Source: Myxococcota bacterium (GTDB taxonomy: Bacteria > Myxococcota_A > Polyangia > Polyangiales > Polyangiaceae). Taken from it: DNA of 61,087 nucleotides. Positions 39,162 to 47,220 of this stretch are shown here, in pieces; within the stretch, counting starts at the first letter, position 1, and every line of letters starts with the position of its first letter. The position numbers and the translations under genes are program-made. The stretch spans positions 1 through 61,087 of the forward strand of contig CAUJEM010000104.1 of assembly GCA_963169915.1 (NCBI GenBank), given 5' to 3'. The notes under the pieces were generated by a model, which did no database searches, was not told the DNA's origin, and saw only the letters and a program-made list of their open reading frames with translations.

Positions 39162-39931
39162 CAGGCATCCTTCCAGGCGGGGGCTCGTCGCTCGAGGAAG
39201 GCGGCGATGCCCTCGTTGCCGTCGTGGCTGGTGACGACCTCCGCCAGGTACTGCGCCTCGGCGGCCTGCAGCGGGCCCTCGAGCGCCGCGAGCAGCCCGC
39301 TGGCGCGGCGCGAGACCTTGGTGGCCTGGCGTAGCGCCTGGGCCGACAGCGGCGCGAGGTGCTCACGATAGAAGGCCAGCACGTCCTCCGCGCCGCTGAC
39401 GAGCTGGCTGGCGAAGCCGAGCCGGAGCGCCTCCTCCGCCGACAGCGTGGCGCCGGTGAGCAGCAGCCGCTCGCTGGTGGCGTGCCCGAGGCGCAGCGGC
39501 CCGAGCACGGCGAGCACGGGCGGGAACACCCCGAGCTTGATCTCCGGGCAGCCGAGCGTGGCGTCCGCGGTGCAGAAGACCAGGTGACAGGCGGTGACGA
39601 CCTCGAAGGCGCCGCCCAGGCACTTGCCGCGCACGAGCGCCGCGACCGGGACGGGGTGCGCGGCCAGCGCGCGGATGAGCCCGTGGAAGGCCGCGAGCAT
39701 GGCCGCGGCCTGATCGCGCTGGTGCTCCTCGACCGAGGCGCCGAAGGAGAAGTGATGGCCGGCGCCCTCGAGCAGCACCAGCTTGACCCCTGGCTCGCCG
39801 CGGTGCGCGCCCAGCGCCGCCTCGAGCTGCTGGCACATGGCCATGGACAAGATGTTGCCCTTGGGCGCGTCCAGCACGATGTGCTGGACGCGGCCCTCCT
39901 CGACGAGCTGGTGGCGGAGCAGCGGCGTCAT
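39161..39931 (-). CDS. dch: Cyclohexa-1,5-diene-1-carbonyl-CoA hydratase
   Basis: A 256-residue crotonase-fold hydratase. It contains LDAPKGNILSMAMCQQLE, HHFSFGASVEEH and RGKCLGGAFEVVTACH, then GCPEIKLGVFPPV. The FSFGASVEEH block with PKxNI is, to my recollection, specific to dienoyl-CoA hydratases of the benzoyl-CoA pathway. It would add water to the reductase product to give 6-hydroxycyclohex-1-ene-1-carbonyl-CoA. ATG at 39931 overlaps the oah stop by ATGA, indicating coupled translation. A generic enoyl-CoA hydratase is the alternative, but the setting between oah and the reductase makes that unlikely. Confidence 0.85.
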   Translation of the reverse strand: MTPLLRHQLVEEGRVQHIVLDAPKGNILSMAMCQQLEAALGAHRGEPGVKLVLLEGAGHHFSFGASVEEHQRDQAAAMLAAFHGLIRALAAHPVPVAALVRGKCLGGAFEVVTACHLVFCTADATLGCPEIKLGVFPPVLAVLGPLRLGHATSERLLLTGATLSAEEALRLGFASQLVSGAEDVLAFYREHLAPLSAQALRQATKVSRRASGLLAALEGPLQAAEAQYLAEVVTSHDGNEGIAAFLERRAPAWKDA

Positions 39932-41064
39932 CCGGCGCCCTGCTCGAGGTTCCGCTTGAAGTTCGCCAGCGCCGAGGGCGGCAGCACCTCCTCCACCAGC
40001 GCGCGGTCGAAGCGCGCGCCTTCGGCGAGCCGACGGCGCAGCGCCAGGAAGTCGATCTCGCGCTCCCGGCCCTCGCTGAACTGGAAGGCGGAGAAGCCGG
40101 CCATGGCCTCGGTGTTCATGTTGAGCGCCAGCCAGCTCCGGTTCGTCTCGGAGTTGCGCTGCCACACCTCGAGCTTCTTCTTGCGGAAGCTCTCCAGCGT
40201 CTTACGGGTGCAGTCCGGGAAGAGGTAGAGCAGCTTGGTGACCAGCCGGTCCACCGCGGCGTCCAGCCGGGAGAGATCGACGCGGCAGCTCTCGAGCAGG
40301 GCCTTGCCTTGCTCCTTCTCCGCGCCCTCCTTGAGCTCCCCGAGCACGACCCGGCCGTACTCGTCGAGCAGGCGCTCGGTGATGACCAGGGGGTTGGCGA
40401 CGAAGCCGCCGTCCGGCTTGACGTAGACCGGCACGATCTCGTTGATGACGCCGAGCTGCAGCGCCTTGTGGGCCGACCAGGACTCGCAGAGCACCAAGGA
40501 CTCCGGCGCCCGACCGACGCCGACGAACAGATCCAGGAAGTCCGTGCTGCCGCCGTCGGGCGCGGAGCCGTGCTTGGGGCCAGCCTGACCGAAGCGCGCG
40601 TGGTCCCCGGCGATGGAGAAGTCGCACGCCATGCCGATCTCTTGCCCGCCGCCGATGCGCATCCCGTTGACGCGGCAGATGACCGGCTTGTCACACAGCA
40701 GGATGTTGGTGACCATGTCGTTGAAGAGGCGCATGTACTGCGCGTACTCCAGCGGGCGGCCGGCGTAGTACGTGGCGTACTCCTCGGTGTTGCCGCCCGT
40801 ACAGAACGCGCGGTCCCCCACCGCCGTGAACACCACCGCCACGGCGCGACGGTCCATGCTGGCGCGGCGGAAGGCCAGGATGACCTCCTTGACGGCCTCG
40901 GTGGTGTAGCTGTTGAGCTGCTTGGGGTTGTCGAGGCTAATCCACACTTGGTGGAGGCCCTCCACCTCCTGGCCAGCCTTGTCGAGGACGCGGCGCGTCT
41001 CGTAGCGGATGTGCCGGAACTCGAGGTCACTGGCGAGTTCATGGTTCTTGAGCGGTGCTTTCAC
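39928..41064 (-). CDS. oah: 6-Oxocyclohex-1-ene-1-carbonyl-CoA hydrolase (ring opening)
   Basis: A 378-residue crotonase-type hydrolase that adds two waters and opens the ring to 3-hydroxypimelyl-CoA. Its diagnostic stretches are NPKQLNSYTTEAVKE, FTAVGDRAFCTGGNTEEY, VNGMRIGGGQEIGMACDF and FGQAGPKHGSAPDGG. These are the near-invariant blocks of BamA/Oah, used as a marker of anaerobic aromatic degradation. The GTG at 41064 is chosen because AGGAG lies 8 nt upstream and the protein then has the usual length. It overlaps dch and follows had by 53 bp. Confidence 0.93.
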   Translation of the reverse strand: MKAPLKNHELASDLEFRHIRYETRRVLDKAGQEVEGLHQVWISLDNPKQLNSYTTEAVKEVILAFRRASMDRRAVAVVFTAVGDRAFCTGGNTEEYATYYAGRPLEYAQYMRLFNDMVTNILLCDKPVICRVNGMRIGGGQEIGMACDFSIAGDHARFGQAGPKHGSAPDGGSTDFLDLFVGVGRAPESLVLCESWSAHKALQLGVINEIVPVYVKPDGGFVANPLVITERLLDEYGRVVLGELKEGAEKEQGKALLESCRVDLSRLDAAVDRLVTKLLYLFPDCTRKTLESFRKKKLEVWQRNSETNRSWLALNMNTEAMAGFSAFQFSEGREREIDFLALRRRLAEGARFDRALVEEVLPPSALANFKRNLEQGAG

Positions 41065-41117
41065 GATGGTCTCTCCTGAGCTGCAGACGGCGAGTGAAGT
41101 CCTGTGGGGGCGCGTGG

Positions 41118-42179
41118 CTACGCGCGCGGGTCGAGCACCACGCGGCGCTTGAGGCGGTGGGCGCGCATGTCGTCGAGCACCGCGTTGACCTCGCGCAGCG
41201 GGCGGAGCACCACGAAGGGCTCGAGCGCGAGCTTGCCCTGCGCGATGAGCTCGAACACCTTGGGGTAGGCCTCCGGAGGGCAGCCCCAGGTGCCGTGCAC
41301 GCTGGCGTCGAAGGCCATCAGGTTCGAGAGCCGCAGCGTGACCTTGGCGGTGGTGAAGCCGACCTGGACCATGGTGCTGCGCCGCCCGATGAGCGTGAAG
41401 GCCGTCTCTTGGGCCGTCGGGTGCCCCGAGCACTCCAGGATCTTCGTGCGCCAGCTCGGCAGCCCCCAGCTCTTGGCGTGCCGCTGGACCTCCTCGCGCA
41501 CGGCGCGCGCGTCCTTGCCCGCCGTGTGCACCGTCGCCGAGGCGCCGTGCCGAGCCATGAGCGCGAGGCGCTCCTCGTCCACGTCCAGCGCGACGACCTT
41601 GGCGCCGAGCGCCGCGCAGATCTGCGCCGCGAACCCGCCCACCCCGCCGGCCCCGACGACGACCACGAGATCTTCCGGCGTGACCTGGGCGCGCAGCGCG
41701 GCCTGGTAGGCGGTGGAGACGGCGTCGGCCACCACGCCGTAGTGGCGCACGTCCACGCCCCCGGGGGCGTCGAGCACCTGCAGCGCGCCGGCCGGCACGA
41801 GCAGGTGCGAGGAGAAGGCGCCGTGGATGTCGTTGCCCGGCATCTTCTGGCGCGGGCAGGCGTTGCCGTGACCCGCGTGACAGAGGTCGCAGTCCCCGCA
41901 GGGCAGCACGGCTGGCACGACCACGGTCTTGCCGACCAGGTGCGCGAAGTCGGGCCCCGCCTCCAGCACGCGGCCGACCGCCTCATGGCCGAGCACCAGG
42001 GGCAGCGGGTGATTGGTACGGACCTCTCCGTCGGCGAAGCCGAGGTCGGTGTGACAGAGGCCGTTGCCGAGCACCTCGATCAGCGCCTCGGCGCCTCCAG
42101 GGGCCGGCAGCTCCCACTCCCGCTCCTCCAGCGACGACTTGGGCTCTACGAGAAACCAGGACTTGGCGGTGACGGGCAC
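41118..42179 (-). CDS. had: 6-Hydroxycyclohex-1-ene-1-carbonyl-CoA dehydrogenase
   Basis: A 353-residue zinc alcohol dehydrogenase. The catalytic zinc site shows GLCHTDLGF and GHEAVGRV, the structural zinc has four cysteines in CGDCDLCHAGHGNAC, and the NAD fold has VVGAGGVGGFAAQ. QKMPGNDIHGAFSSH and HGTWGCPPEAYPKV are typical of Had/BamQ rather than of general alcohol dehydrogenases. It oxidises the hydroxyl made by Dch to the 6-oxo compound for Oah. GTG at 42179 has GGAGG 5 nt upstream. It is the first gene of the operon and has an operator-like palindrome just upstream. Confidence 0.88.
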   Translation of the reverse strand: MPVTAKSWFLVEPKSSLEEREWELPAPGGAEALIEVLGNGLCHTDLGFADGEVRTNHPLPLVLGHEAVGRVLEAGPDFAHLVGKTVVVPAVLPCGDCDLCHAGHGNACPRQKMPGNDIHGAFSSHLLVPAGALQVLDAPGGVDVRHYGVVADAVSTAYQAALRAQVTPEDLVVVVGAGGVGGFAAQICAALGAKVVALDVDEERLALMARHGASATVHTAGKDARAVREEVQRHAKSWGLPSWRTKILECSGHPTAQETAFTLIGRRSTMVQVGFTTAKVTLRLSNLMAFDASVHGTWGCPPEAYPKVFELIAQGKLALEPFVVLRPLREVNAVLDDMRAHRLKRRVVLDPRA

Positions 42180-42200
42180 GGGCGCCTCCGGGGTCGATTA

Positions 42201-42229
42201 GTTAAACGAACGTTCGTTCAATAAACCAA
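42201..42229 (-). promoter_or_regulatory. had promoter with TetR-type operator palindrome
   Basis: A perfect 14-bp palindrome, AACGAACGTTCGTT, occupies 42205-42218. On the minus strand it sits between a -35-like TTGGTT (42229-42224) and a -10-like TTTAAC (42206-42201) spaced by 17 bp, 22 bp before the had GTG. The AACG...CGTT half-sites resemble operators of CoA-ester-responsive TetR repressors such as PaaR. A repressor bound here would block the promoter of the whole operon. Assignment to the tetR gene within the operon is an inference. Confidence 0.65.
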
Positions 42230-42254
42230 GCCGGGGGTGGCGGTCAAGGAGCGC

Positions 42255-42361
42255 GCGGGGGCGCCACGGCGCGGCGCTCAGGGCGTGCTCAGGGCGCACC
42301 CGGGCGTCGCGGGGGCGCCACGGCGCCGGGCGGCGCTCAGGGCGCGCTCAGGGCGCACCCG
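42255..42361. repeat. Direct repeat, two copies of about 50 bp, non-coding
   Basis: Copy 1 (42255-42302) and copy 2 (42309-42361) share GCGGGGGCGCCACGGCGC and CGGCGCTCAGGGCG, then GCTCAGGGCGCACCCG; copy 2 has a 5-bp insertion. They fill the space between the acyl-CoA dehydrogenase stop and the had promoter. The rest of 42180-42431 outside the operator is GC-rich with no gene seen. Confidence 0.75.
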
Positions 42362-42431
42362 CGCCGCGCGGCGGCGGCGCCGCGTGGCGGCCCACAGGGG
42401 GCGGCGCCGGGCGGGCTCGGGCGCGCGGCGC

Positions 42432-43592
42432 TCAGCCCGCGTACTGGCTCTGCAGCAGCTTGGCGATGGTGCCGAGCTGCATGTTGCTGGTGCCCTCGTA
42501 GATCTTGCCGATCTTGGCGTCGCGGTAGAACTTCTCCAGGGGGTACTCCTTGGTGAAGCCCACGCCGCCCACGAACTCCACGCAATGAGAGGCCACGCGC
42601 TCGGCCACCTCGCTGGCGAAGAGCTTGGCCATGGCGGCCTCCTTCACGAAGTCCTGGCCGGCGTCCTTCAGGCGGGCGGCGTTGTAGACCATGAGGCGCG
42701 CCGCCTCGATGTCCATCGCGGCGCGCGCGTACTGGAACTGCAGGCCCTGGAAGTCCGCGATGGGCTTGCCGAACTGCCGCCGCTCCAGCATGTATTTCAT
42801 GGCGTAGTCGAAGGCGCCCTGGGCGAGCCCCACCATCTGCGCCCCGATGCCGATGCGGCCCTCGTTGAGCGTCTCGATGGCGATCTTGTAGCCCTTGCCC
42901 ACCTCGCCCAGCACGTTGCTCGCCGGGACGCGGCAGTCCTCCAGGATGAGCTCGGCGGTGCTGGAGGCGCGGATGCCGAGCTTGTCCTCCTTCTTGCCCA
43001 CGCTGAAGCCCGGCGTGTCGCGCTCCACGAGGAAGGCGGTGATGCCCTTGTAGCCCTTCGAGGGGTCCGCGTTGGCGAGCACGATGAACAGCGAGCTCTC
43101 CCCGCCGTTGGTGATCCACAGCTTGCGCCCGTTGAGCACCCAGGTGTCACCGCGCTGCTCGGCGCGCGTGGCCAGCGCGAAGGCGTCCGAGCCGGAGCCG
43201 GCCTCGCTGAGCGCGTAGGAGCCCACCCACTGCTGGCTCATGCGCGGCAGGTAGCGCGCCTTCTGCTCCTCCGTGCACCAGCGCACGAGCGCGTTGTTCA
43301 CGAGCGTGTTCTGCACGTCGATGAGCACCGCCACGCTGGGGTCCACCTCCGCCATGGCCTCCACCGCCAGGATGGCCGTGAAGAAGCTGGCCTCGGCGCC
43401 GCCGTAGGCCGCCGGCACCTCCACGCCCATCACGCCGAGCTCGAACAGCCCCTGGATGAGCTCCGCGTCCATCGCCGCGTCGTGGTCCATGCGGGAGACG
43501 GCCGGGGCGACGCGCTCACGCGCGTAGGCCGAGACGGAGGCGCGGAACAGGCGCTCTTCTTCGCTGAGCAGGGTGAGGGCGGGGTGCGTCAT
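42432..43592 (-). CDS. Acyl-CoA dehydrogenase, short/branched-chain (ACADSB) type
   Basis: A 386-residue FAD enzyme. It has VGSYALSEAGSGSDAFAL and ITNGGESSLFIVLAN of the FAD-binding middle domain, KLGIRASSTAELILEDC, LNEGRIGIGAQMVGLAQGA, and the catalytic Glu366 in KIYEGTSN. The whole pattern is closest to 2-methylbutyryl/short-branched-chain dehydrogenases in my recollection. Start ATG has GAGGAG 7 nt upstream. It lies upstream of had on the same strand but is separated by 252 bp holding a separate promoter. It may serve beta-oxidation of the ring-opened product or branched-chain amino acid breakdown. Confidence 0.85.
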   Translation of the reverse strand: MTHPALTLLSEEERLFRASVSAYARERVAPAVSRMDHDAAMDAELIQGLFELGVMGVEVPAAYGGAEASFFTAILAVEAMAEVDPSVAVLIDVQNTLVNNALVRWCTEEQKARYLPRMSQQWVGSYALSEAGSGSDAFALATRAEQRGDTWVLNGRKLWITNGGESSLFIVLANADPSKGYKGITAFLVERDTPGFSVGKKEDKLGIRASSTAELILEDCRVPASNVLGEVGKGYKIAIETLNEGRIGIGAQMVGLAQGAFDYAMKYMLERRQFGKPIADFQGLQFQYARAAMDIEAARLMVYNAARLKDAGQDFVKEAAMAKLFASEVAERVASHCVEFVGGVGFTKEYPLEKFYRDAKIGKIYEGTSNMQLGTIAKLLQSQYAG

Positions 43593-43676
43593 GACAAAGC
43601 TCCTCGAGGGGGGCGATCAGGGGGAGGGGGCGCCCCGCATAGCCGCGCGCGCGCGGTGCGGCAACGGCCGGGGCGC

Positions 43677-44081
43677 TCAGCCGCCGAGCGCCCAGCGCGC
43701 CAGCGTCCAGCCCAGCGCGGCGGCGGCGAGGCAGCCGAGCACGGTCACCCCGACGTTGAGCAGGGCGGCGCCGAGCGCGCCTTGAGAGAGCTGCCGGAGC
43801 GTCTCATAGCTGAAGGCGGAGTAGGTGGTGAAGCCGCCGAGCAGCCCGGTGGCGAGGGTCAGCCGCAGCGTGGGCGAGAGCGCGTTGGCCTCGAGCCCCG
43901 CGAACATGACCGCGCCCATGGCGCAGGAGCCGAGCAGGTTGACGCCGAGCGTGCCATACGGAAACCCCCGGCCGAGCGCGCGCGCCGCGGCCTCCACCAA
44001 GAGGTAGCGCGCGCCGCCGCCCAGGCCGCTGCCGAGCATGACCCACAGCCCACCGGTCAGGAGCTCACGCGACGGCGCCAC
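43677..44081 (-). CDS. crcB: Fluoride ion channel CrcB/Fluc
   Basis: A 134-residue protein with four membrane helices. GGGARYLLVEA, GTLGVNLLGS and the invariant GLLGGFTTYSAFSYE are the hallmarks of Fluc channels, which export fluoride as dual-topology dimers. The start is GTG at 44081, 7 nt after a TAGGCT hexamer, with no usable Shine-Dalgarno. I see no fluoride riboswitch in the short space before it. It lies 84 bp before the acyl-CoA dehydrogenase gene on the same strand. Confidence 0.92.
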   Translation of the reverse strand: MAPSRELLTGGLWVMLGSGLGGGARYLLVEAAARALGRGFPYGTLGVNLLGSCAMGAVMFAGLEANALSPTLRLTLATGLLGGFTTYSAFSYETLRQLSQGALGAALLNVGVTVLGCLAAAALGWTLARWALGG

Positions 44082-44129
44082 GTCCCCTAGCCTAGCGCGC
44101 GGCCGCGCGCGCCGCCGAGCGAAAAGGGC

Positions 44130-47100
44130 TCAGCGCCGGACCAGCTCACGCGCGACGCGCAGCTTCAGGGCGCGGCCCTCGCGCTCCAGCTCGAGCACCA
44201 CGTCCGTCCCTCCGGGTCCGCTGAGGCGCGCGCGGGCGTCGCTGAGCGACTCGAGATCGGCGCCGTCCACGCCGAGCAGCACGTCCTTGGCGCGCAGCCC
44301 CGCGCGCTCGGCCTCGCTGCCGGGGGCCACCTCCAGCACCACCAGCTCGATCCCCTCGGCGCCGAGCTGCTCGCCGAGCGTGATCGCGACGCTGGCGCGG
44401 CCGCCGGTGTCCGTCTCGTCCCCCTCGGCGCGCAGCCGCAGCTCGAGGCCGCCCCGGCTGCGTCCGGCGCTCACCTCCGCGCTGATGGCGGCGCGCCCCA
44501 CGCCGGCGGCGAAGGCCTCGAGGCGCTGCGTGCCGGGCGCCACCCTGCGGAGGGTGAAGCGCCCGTCGCCGCCGCTCAGCACCATCCCGGGTGGCAGCGC
44601 GCCGGCGGGCAGGTACGCCGGGACGCGCCCGACGGCGACGCGAGCGCCGCGCACCGGCGCGCCTTCGGCGTCCACCACGCGCCCCTCCACGTCCCCGCCC
44701 TCTTCGAGATCCACGCTGGGCAGCTCGAAGGGGCGATCGGCGCGCCCGGTCGGGGTGACGGTGGCGCTCAGCGTGGCGCTGGCGCGCTCGGGGTGCGAGA
44801 CGCTGAGCTCCACGGGGCCCGGCGGCACGTCCCGGAGCTGGTAGCTGCCCTCGTCGTCCGTCTGCGTGAAGAGGCGGCGCCCCTCGACCAGCAGCGTCAC
44901 GCTGGCGCCGGCGAGCGCGCGGCGGCCGCGCAGCTCGGTGACGCGCCCCTGCACGAGCACCCCGCGTCGCAGGGTCAGCGTCAGCAGCTCCGGCGCGGCG
45001 GCGACGTTCTCTGCGAGCGGCGCGTAGCCCGGGGCGTCCACCAGCAGGCGCGCCGGCAGCTCCCGCGCGTCCACGAACTCCACGAAGCCCGCCTCCCCCG
45101 TGAAGAGCGTCTCGCGCCGGGGGGTCTCCGGATCGAGCGACAGGAGCGTCACCTGCGCGGCGCCGAGCGGGGCGCCGGCCTCGTCGAGCACGCTCACCCG
45201 CACGGGCTCACGCTCGCGCGGCAAGGTGAGCTCCACGCGCGTGAGCGCGCCCTCCTCGAGCTCGAGCGCGCGGCGCAGCACCGGGCGCAGCGGATCGTCC
45301 CGGCGCGCGACGTTGAGCCACACCTCCGCGGGTACGGCCGTGAAGGCGAAGCTGCCGTCGCTGGCCGTCTCGGTCGCGCGCTCCACGCTGCCGCGCAGCG
45401 CCGTCACCTGGACGCGCACGCCGGGGGCGGGGCGTCCGTCGGCGTCGAGTACCCGGCCCTCGAGCTTGCCGCCCTCGAGCAGCACGAGCTTCACCTCGGC
45501 GCTGCCGCCGGGGGCGAGGTTCACCGGCTCGCTCAGCCCCTCCACGTAGTCCGGGTGGCGCACCAGCGCGCGCAGGCGGCCCGGCGTGAGCGGTCGCGCC
45601 ACGAAGCGGCCATCGAAGCGCGTGATCCACGGCTCGGGGGGCGCCTCGAGCGCGCTCGTGTCGAGCGCGAGGCCGCTGACGCTGAGCGGCGCGGGCTCGT
45701 TCGGCCGCGGGATGGGCGGCACCGGGCCCGGCATGACGCCGAGCTCCCCCGCGGGGATGAGCGCGGGCGCGCCGGGCAGCGCCCACTGGAAGTGGCGCGC
45801 GCGGTAGGCCAACAGCTCCGGCGTCTCCGAGACGGGCAGGCCGTGCAGATCCGTCCCGATGATCTCGACGGAGGCGCCGTCCACCGGGCGTCCCTTGGCG
45901 TCGACGACCTCGCCGCGCAGGGTGCCGCCGCGCAGCAGCGCGACGCGCAGCGGCTCGCCGTCGAGCACCTCCGGCACGCTCACCACGGGGCTCGGCACGA
46001 AGTCCGGCGCGGACGCGCCGAGCGTGGCGGGCCCGGGCGGCAGCGGGCCGAGCACCACCATCCCGTCGCCGCCCGTGCGACCGCGGAGCGGGAAGCTGCT
46101 GAGCCCCTCGGTGCTCAGCGTGACGTCGGCGTTCGGGACCACGACGGCGTTCGGCTCATCACCGTCGGTGACGAGCGCGCGCACTTGGCGGCCAGGCTCG
46201 AGCTGGAGCGTCAGCTCCTGCTCCTGGCCGCGCTCGAGCTCGAGGCCGGAGTGCGTGGCGCTCACGAGCGTACCGCGCGTCGCCCGCAGCTCGTAGCTGC
46301 CCGCGAGCAAGCCGGAGATGAGCGCGCTGCCCTGCGCGTCGGTCTGCGTGCGGCGCAGCGGCCACAGGCTGGTGCCCACGATGAGCACCTCCGCGTCGGC
46401 GGCGGGCTCGCCCGTAGGGAGCCGGACGTGCACGGTCAGCCGCCCGAGCCGTCGCAGGCGGAACGTCACGCTGGCGTCGACGCGCTGCTCGGTGAGGGAC
46501 TCGTAGCCGCGCGCCGACACCTTGACCGTGTAGGGCCCTTGGCCGAGCCGACCGACCGTGACCGCGCCGCCGGCGCCGGTGAGGGCGCCGTGCGGCAGCG
46601 GATCGGCGTCGGTCACGAGCACGGTGGCGTCGCCGAGCGGCTGCCCCTCGTCGTCGAGCACGGTGACGAGCACCTGCCGCGCGGGCAGCAGCCCCAGCGT
46701 GAGCTGGCGGGGCGCGGCGTCGAGCGAGAGCTGCGTGGAGACGCGCGCGCGGCCCGGTGCGTCGGCCAGGATCCAGAGCACGCCCTGCGGCAGCTCGCCC
46801 AAGCTGAGCCGGCCGCTCGCGTCGGTGCTCCCGCGACCGGCCTCGTAGAGGTGGCGTCCGCGCTGCCAGTAGACGCGGAGCTTGGCGCCGGCCAGCGGCT
46901 GCGCGGAGCACGCCGCGGCGAGCGTGCCCGCGCAGCGCGCCTCGTCGACCTGGTGGACGACGAGCTCGAGCTGCCCACCCCGCTGCGTCACGTCGCTGGG
47001 GAGGGCCGGGACGCTGGGCTCGACGACGAGCGGCGCGAGGCGCACGTCGGTGAGCCCCCAGGTGAAGATGAGGCACGCGAGCAGCGCCGCCAGTCGGGCG

Positions 47101-47144
47101 TAGCGCTGGAGGAGGTCTCGGGGGGCGCCCACTCGGCCGACCAT
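44130..47144 (-). CDS. Large exported protein with carboxypeptidase-regulatory repeats and PDZ
   Basis: The product is 1004 residues with one N-terminal hydrophobic helix (about 17-33) that acts as signal or anchor. It is then made of many carboxypeptidase-regulatory-like/SpaA-type beta-sandwich units; each has a core of the type GxVxDxxGxPVxGAxV (for example GRVLDADGRPAPGVRVQV and GRVVDAEGAPVRGARVAV). A PDZ-like domain closes the protein (LVVLEVAPGSEAERAGLRAKDVLLGVDG, about residues 925-955). It would be periplasmic or surface exposed. There is no protease domain, so it probably acts in binding or assembly. Confidence 0.75.
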   Translation of the reverse strand: MVGRVGAPRDLLQRYARLAALLACLIFTWGLTDVRLAPLVVEPSVPALPSDVTQRGGQLELVVHQVDEARCAGTLAAACSAQPLAGAKLRVYWQRGRHLYEAGRGSTDASGRLSLGELPQGVLWILADAPGRARVSTQLSLDAAPRQLTLGLLPARQVLVTVLDDEGQPLGDATVLVTDADPLPHGALTGAGGAVTVGRLGQGPYTVKVSARGYESLTEQRVDASVTFRLRRLGRLTVHVRLPTGEPAADAEVLIVGTSLWPLRRTQTDAQGSALISGLLAGSYELRATRGTLVSATHSGLELERGQEQELTLQLEPGRQVRALVTDGDEPNAVVVPNADVTLSTEGLSSFPLRGRTGGDGMVVLGPLPPGPATLGASAPDFVPSPVVSVPEVLDGEPLRVALLRGGTLRGEVVDAKGRPVDGASVEIIGTDLHGLPVSETPELLAYRARHFQWALPGAPALIPAGELGVMPGPVPPIPRPNEPAPLSVSGLALDTSALEAPPEPWITRFDGRFVARPLTPGRLRALVRHPDYVEGLSEPVNLAPGGSAEVKLVLLEGGKLEGRVLDADGRPAPGVRVQVTALRGSVERATETASDGSFAFTAVPAEVWLNVARRDDPLRPVLRRALELEEGALTRVELTLPREREPVRVSVLDEAGAPLGAAQVTLLSLDPETPRRETLFTGEAGFVEFVDARELPARLLVDAPGYAPLAENVAAAPELLTLTLRRGVLVQGRVTELRGRRALAGASVTLLVEGRRLFTQTDDEGSYQLRDVPPGPVELSVSHPERASATLSATVTPTGRADRPFELPSVDLEEGGDVEGRVVDAEGAPVRGARVAVGRVPAYLPAGALPPGMVLSGGDGRFTLRRVAPGTQRLEAFAAGVGRAAISAEVSAGRSRGGLELRLRAEGDETDTGGRASVAITLGEQLGAEGIELVVLEVAPGSEAERAGLRAKDVLLGVDGADLESLSDARARLSGPGGTDVVLELEREGRALKLRVARELVRR

Positions 47145-47220
47145 AGCCCTGGCGCGGCCGGGCGGCTGCCGTCATCGGCGCACCCGGCCGGCGGCGGGGG
47201 CGACGTGCTAGGCTGGGAGG

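Noticed and set aside
44082..44129. Fluoride riboswitch before crcB
   Set aside because: The space is too short, and the start codon follows a -10-like hexamer by 7 nt, leaving no leader for a riboswitch.
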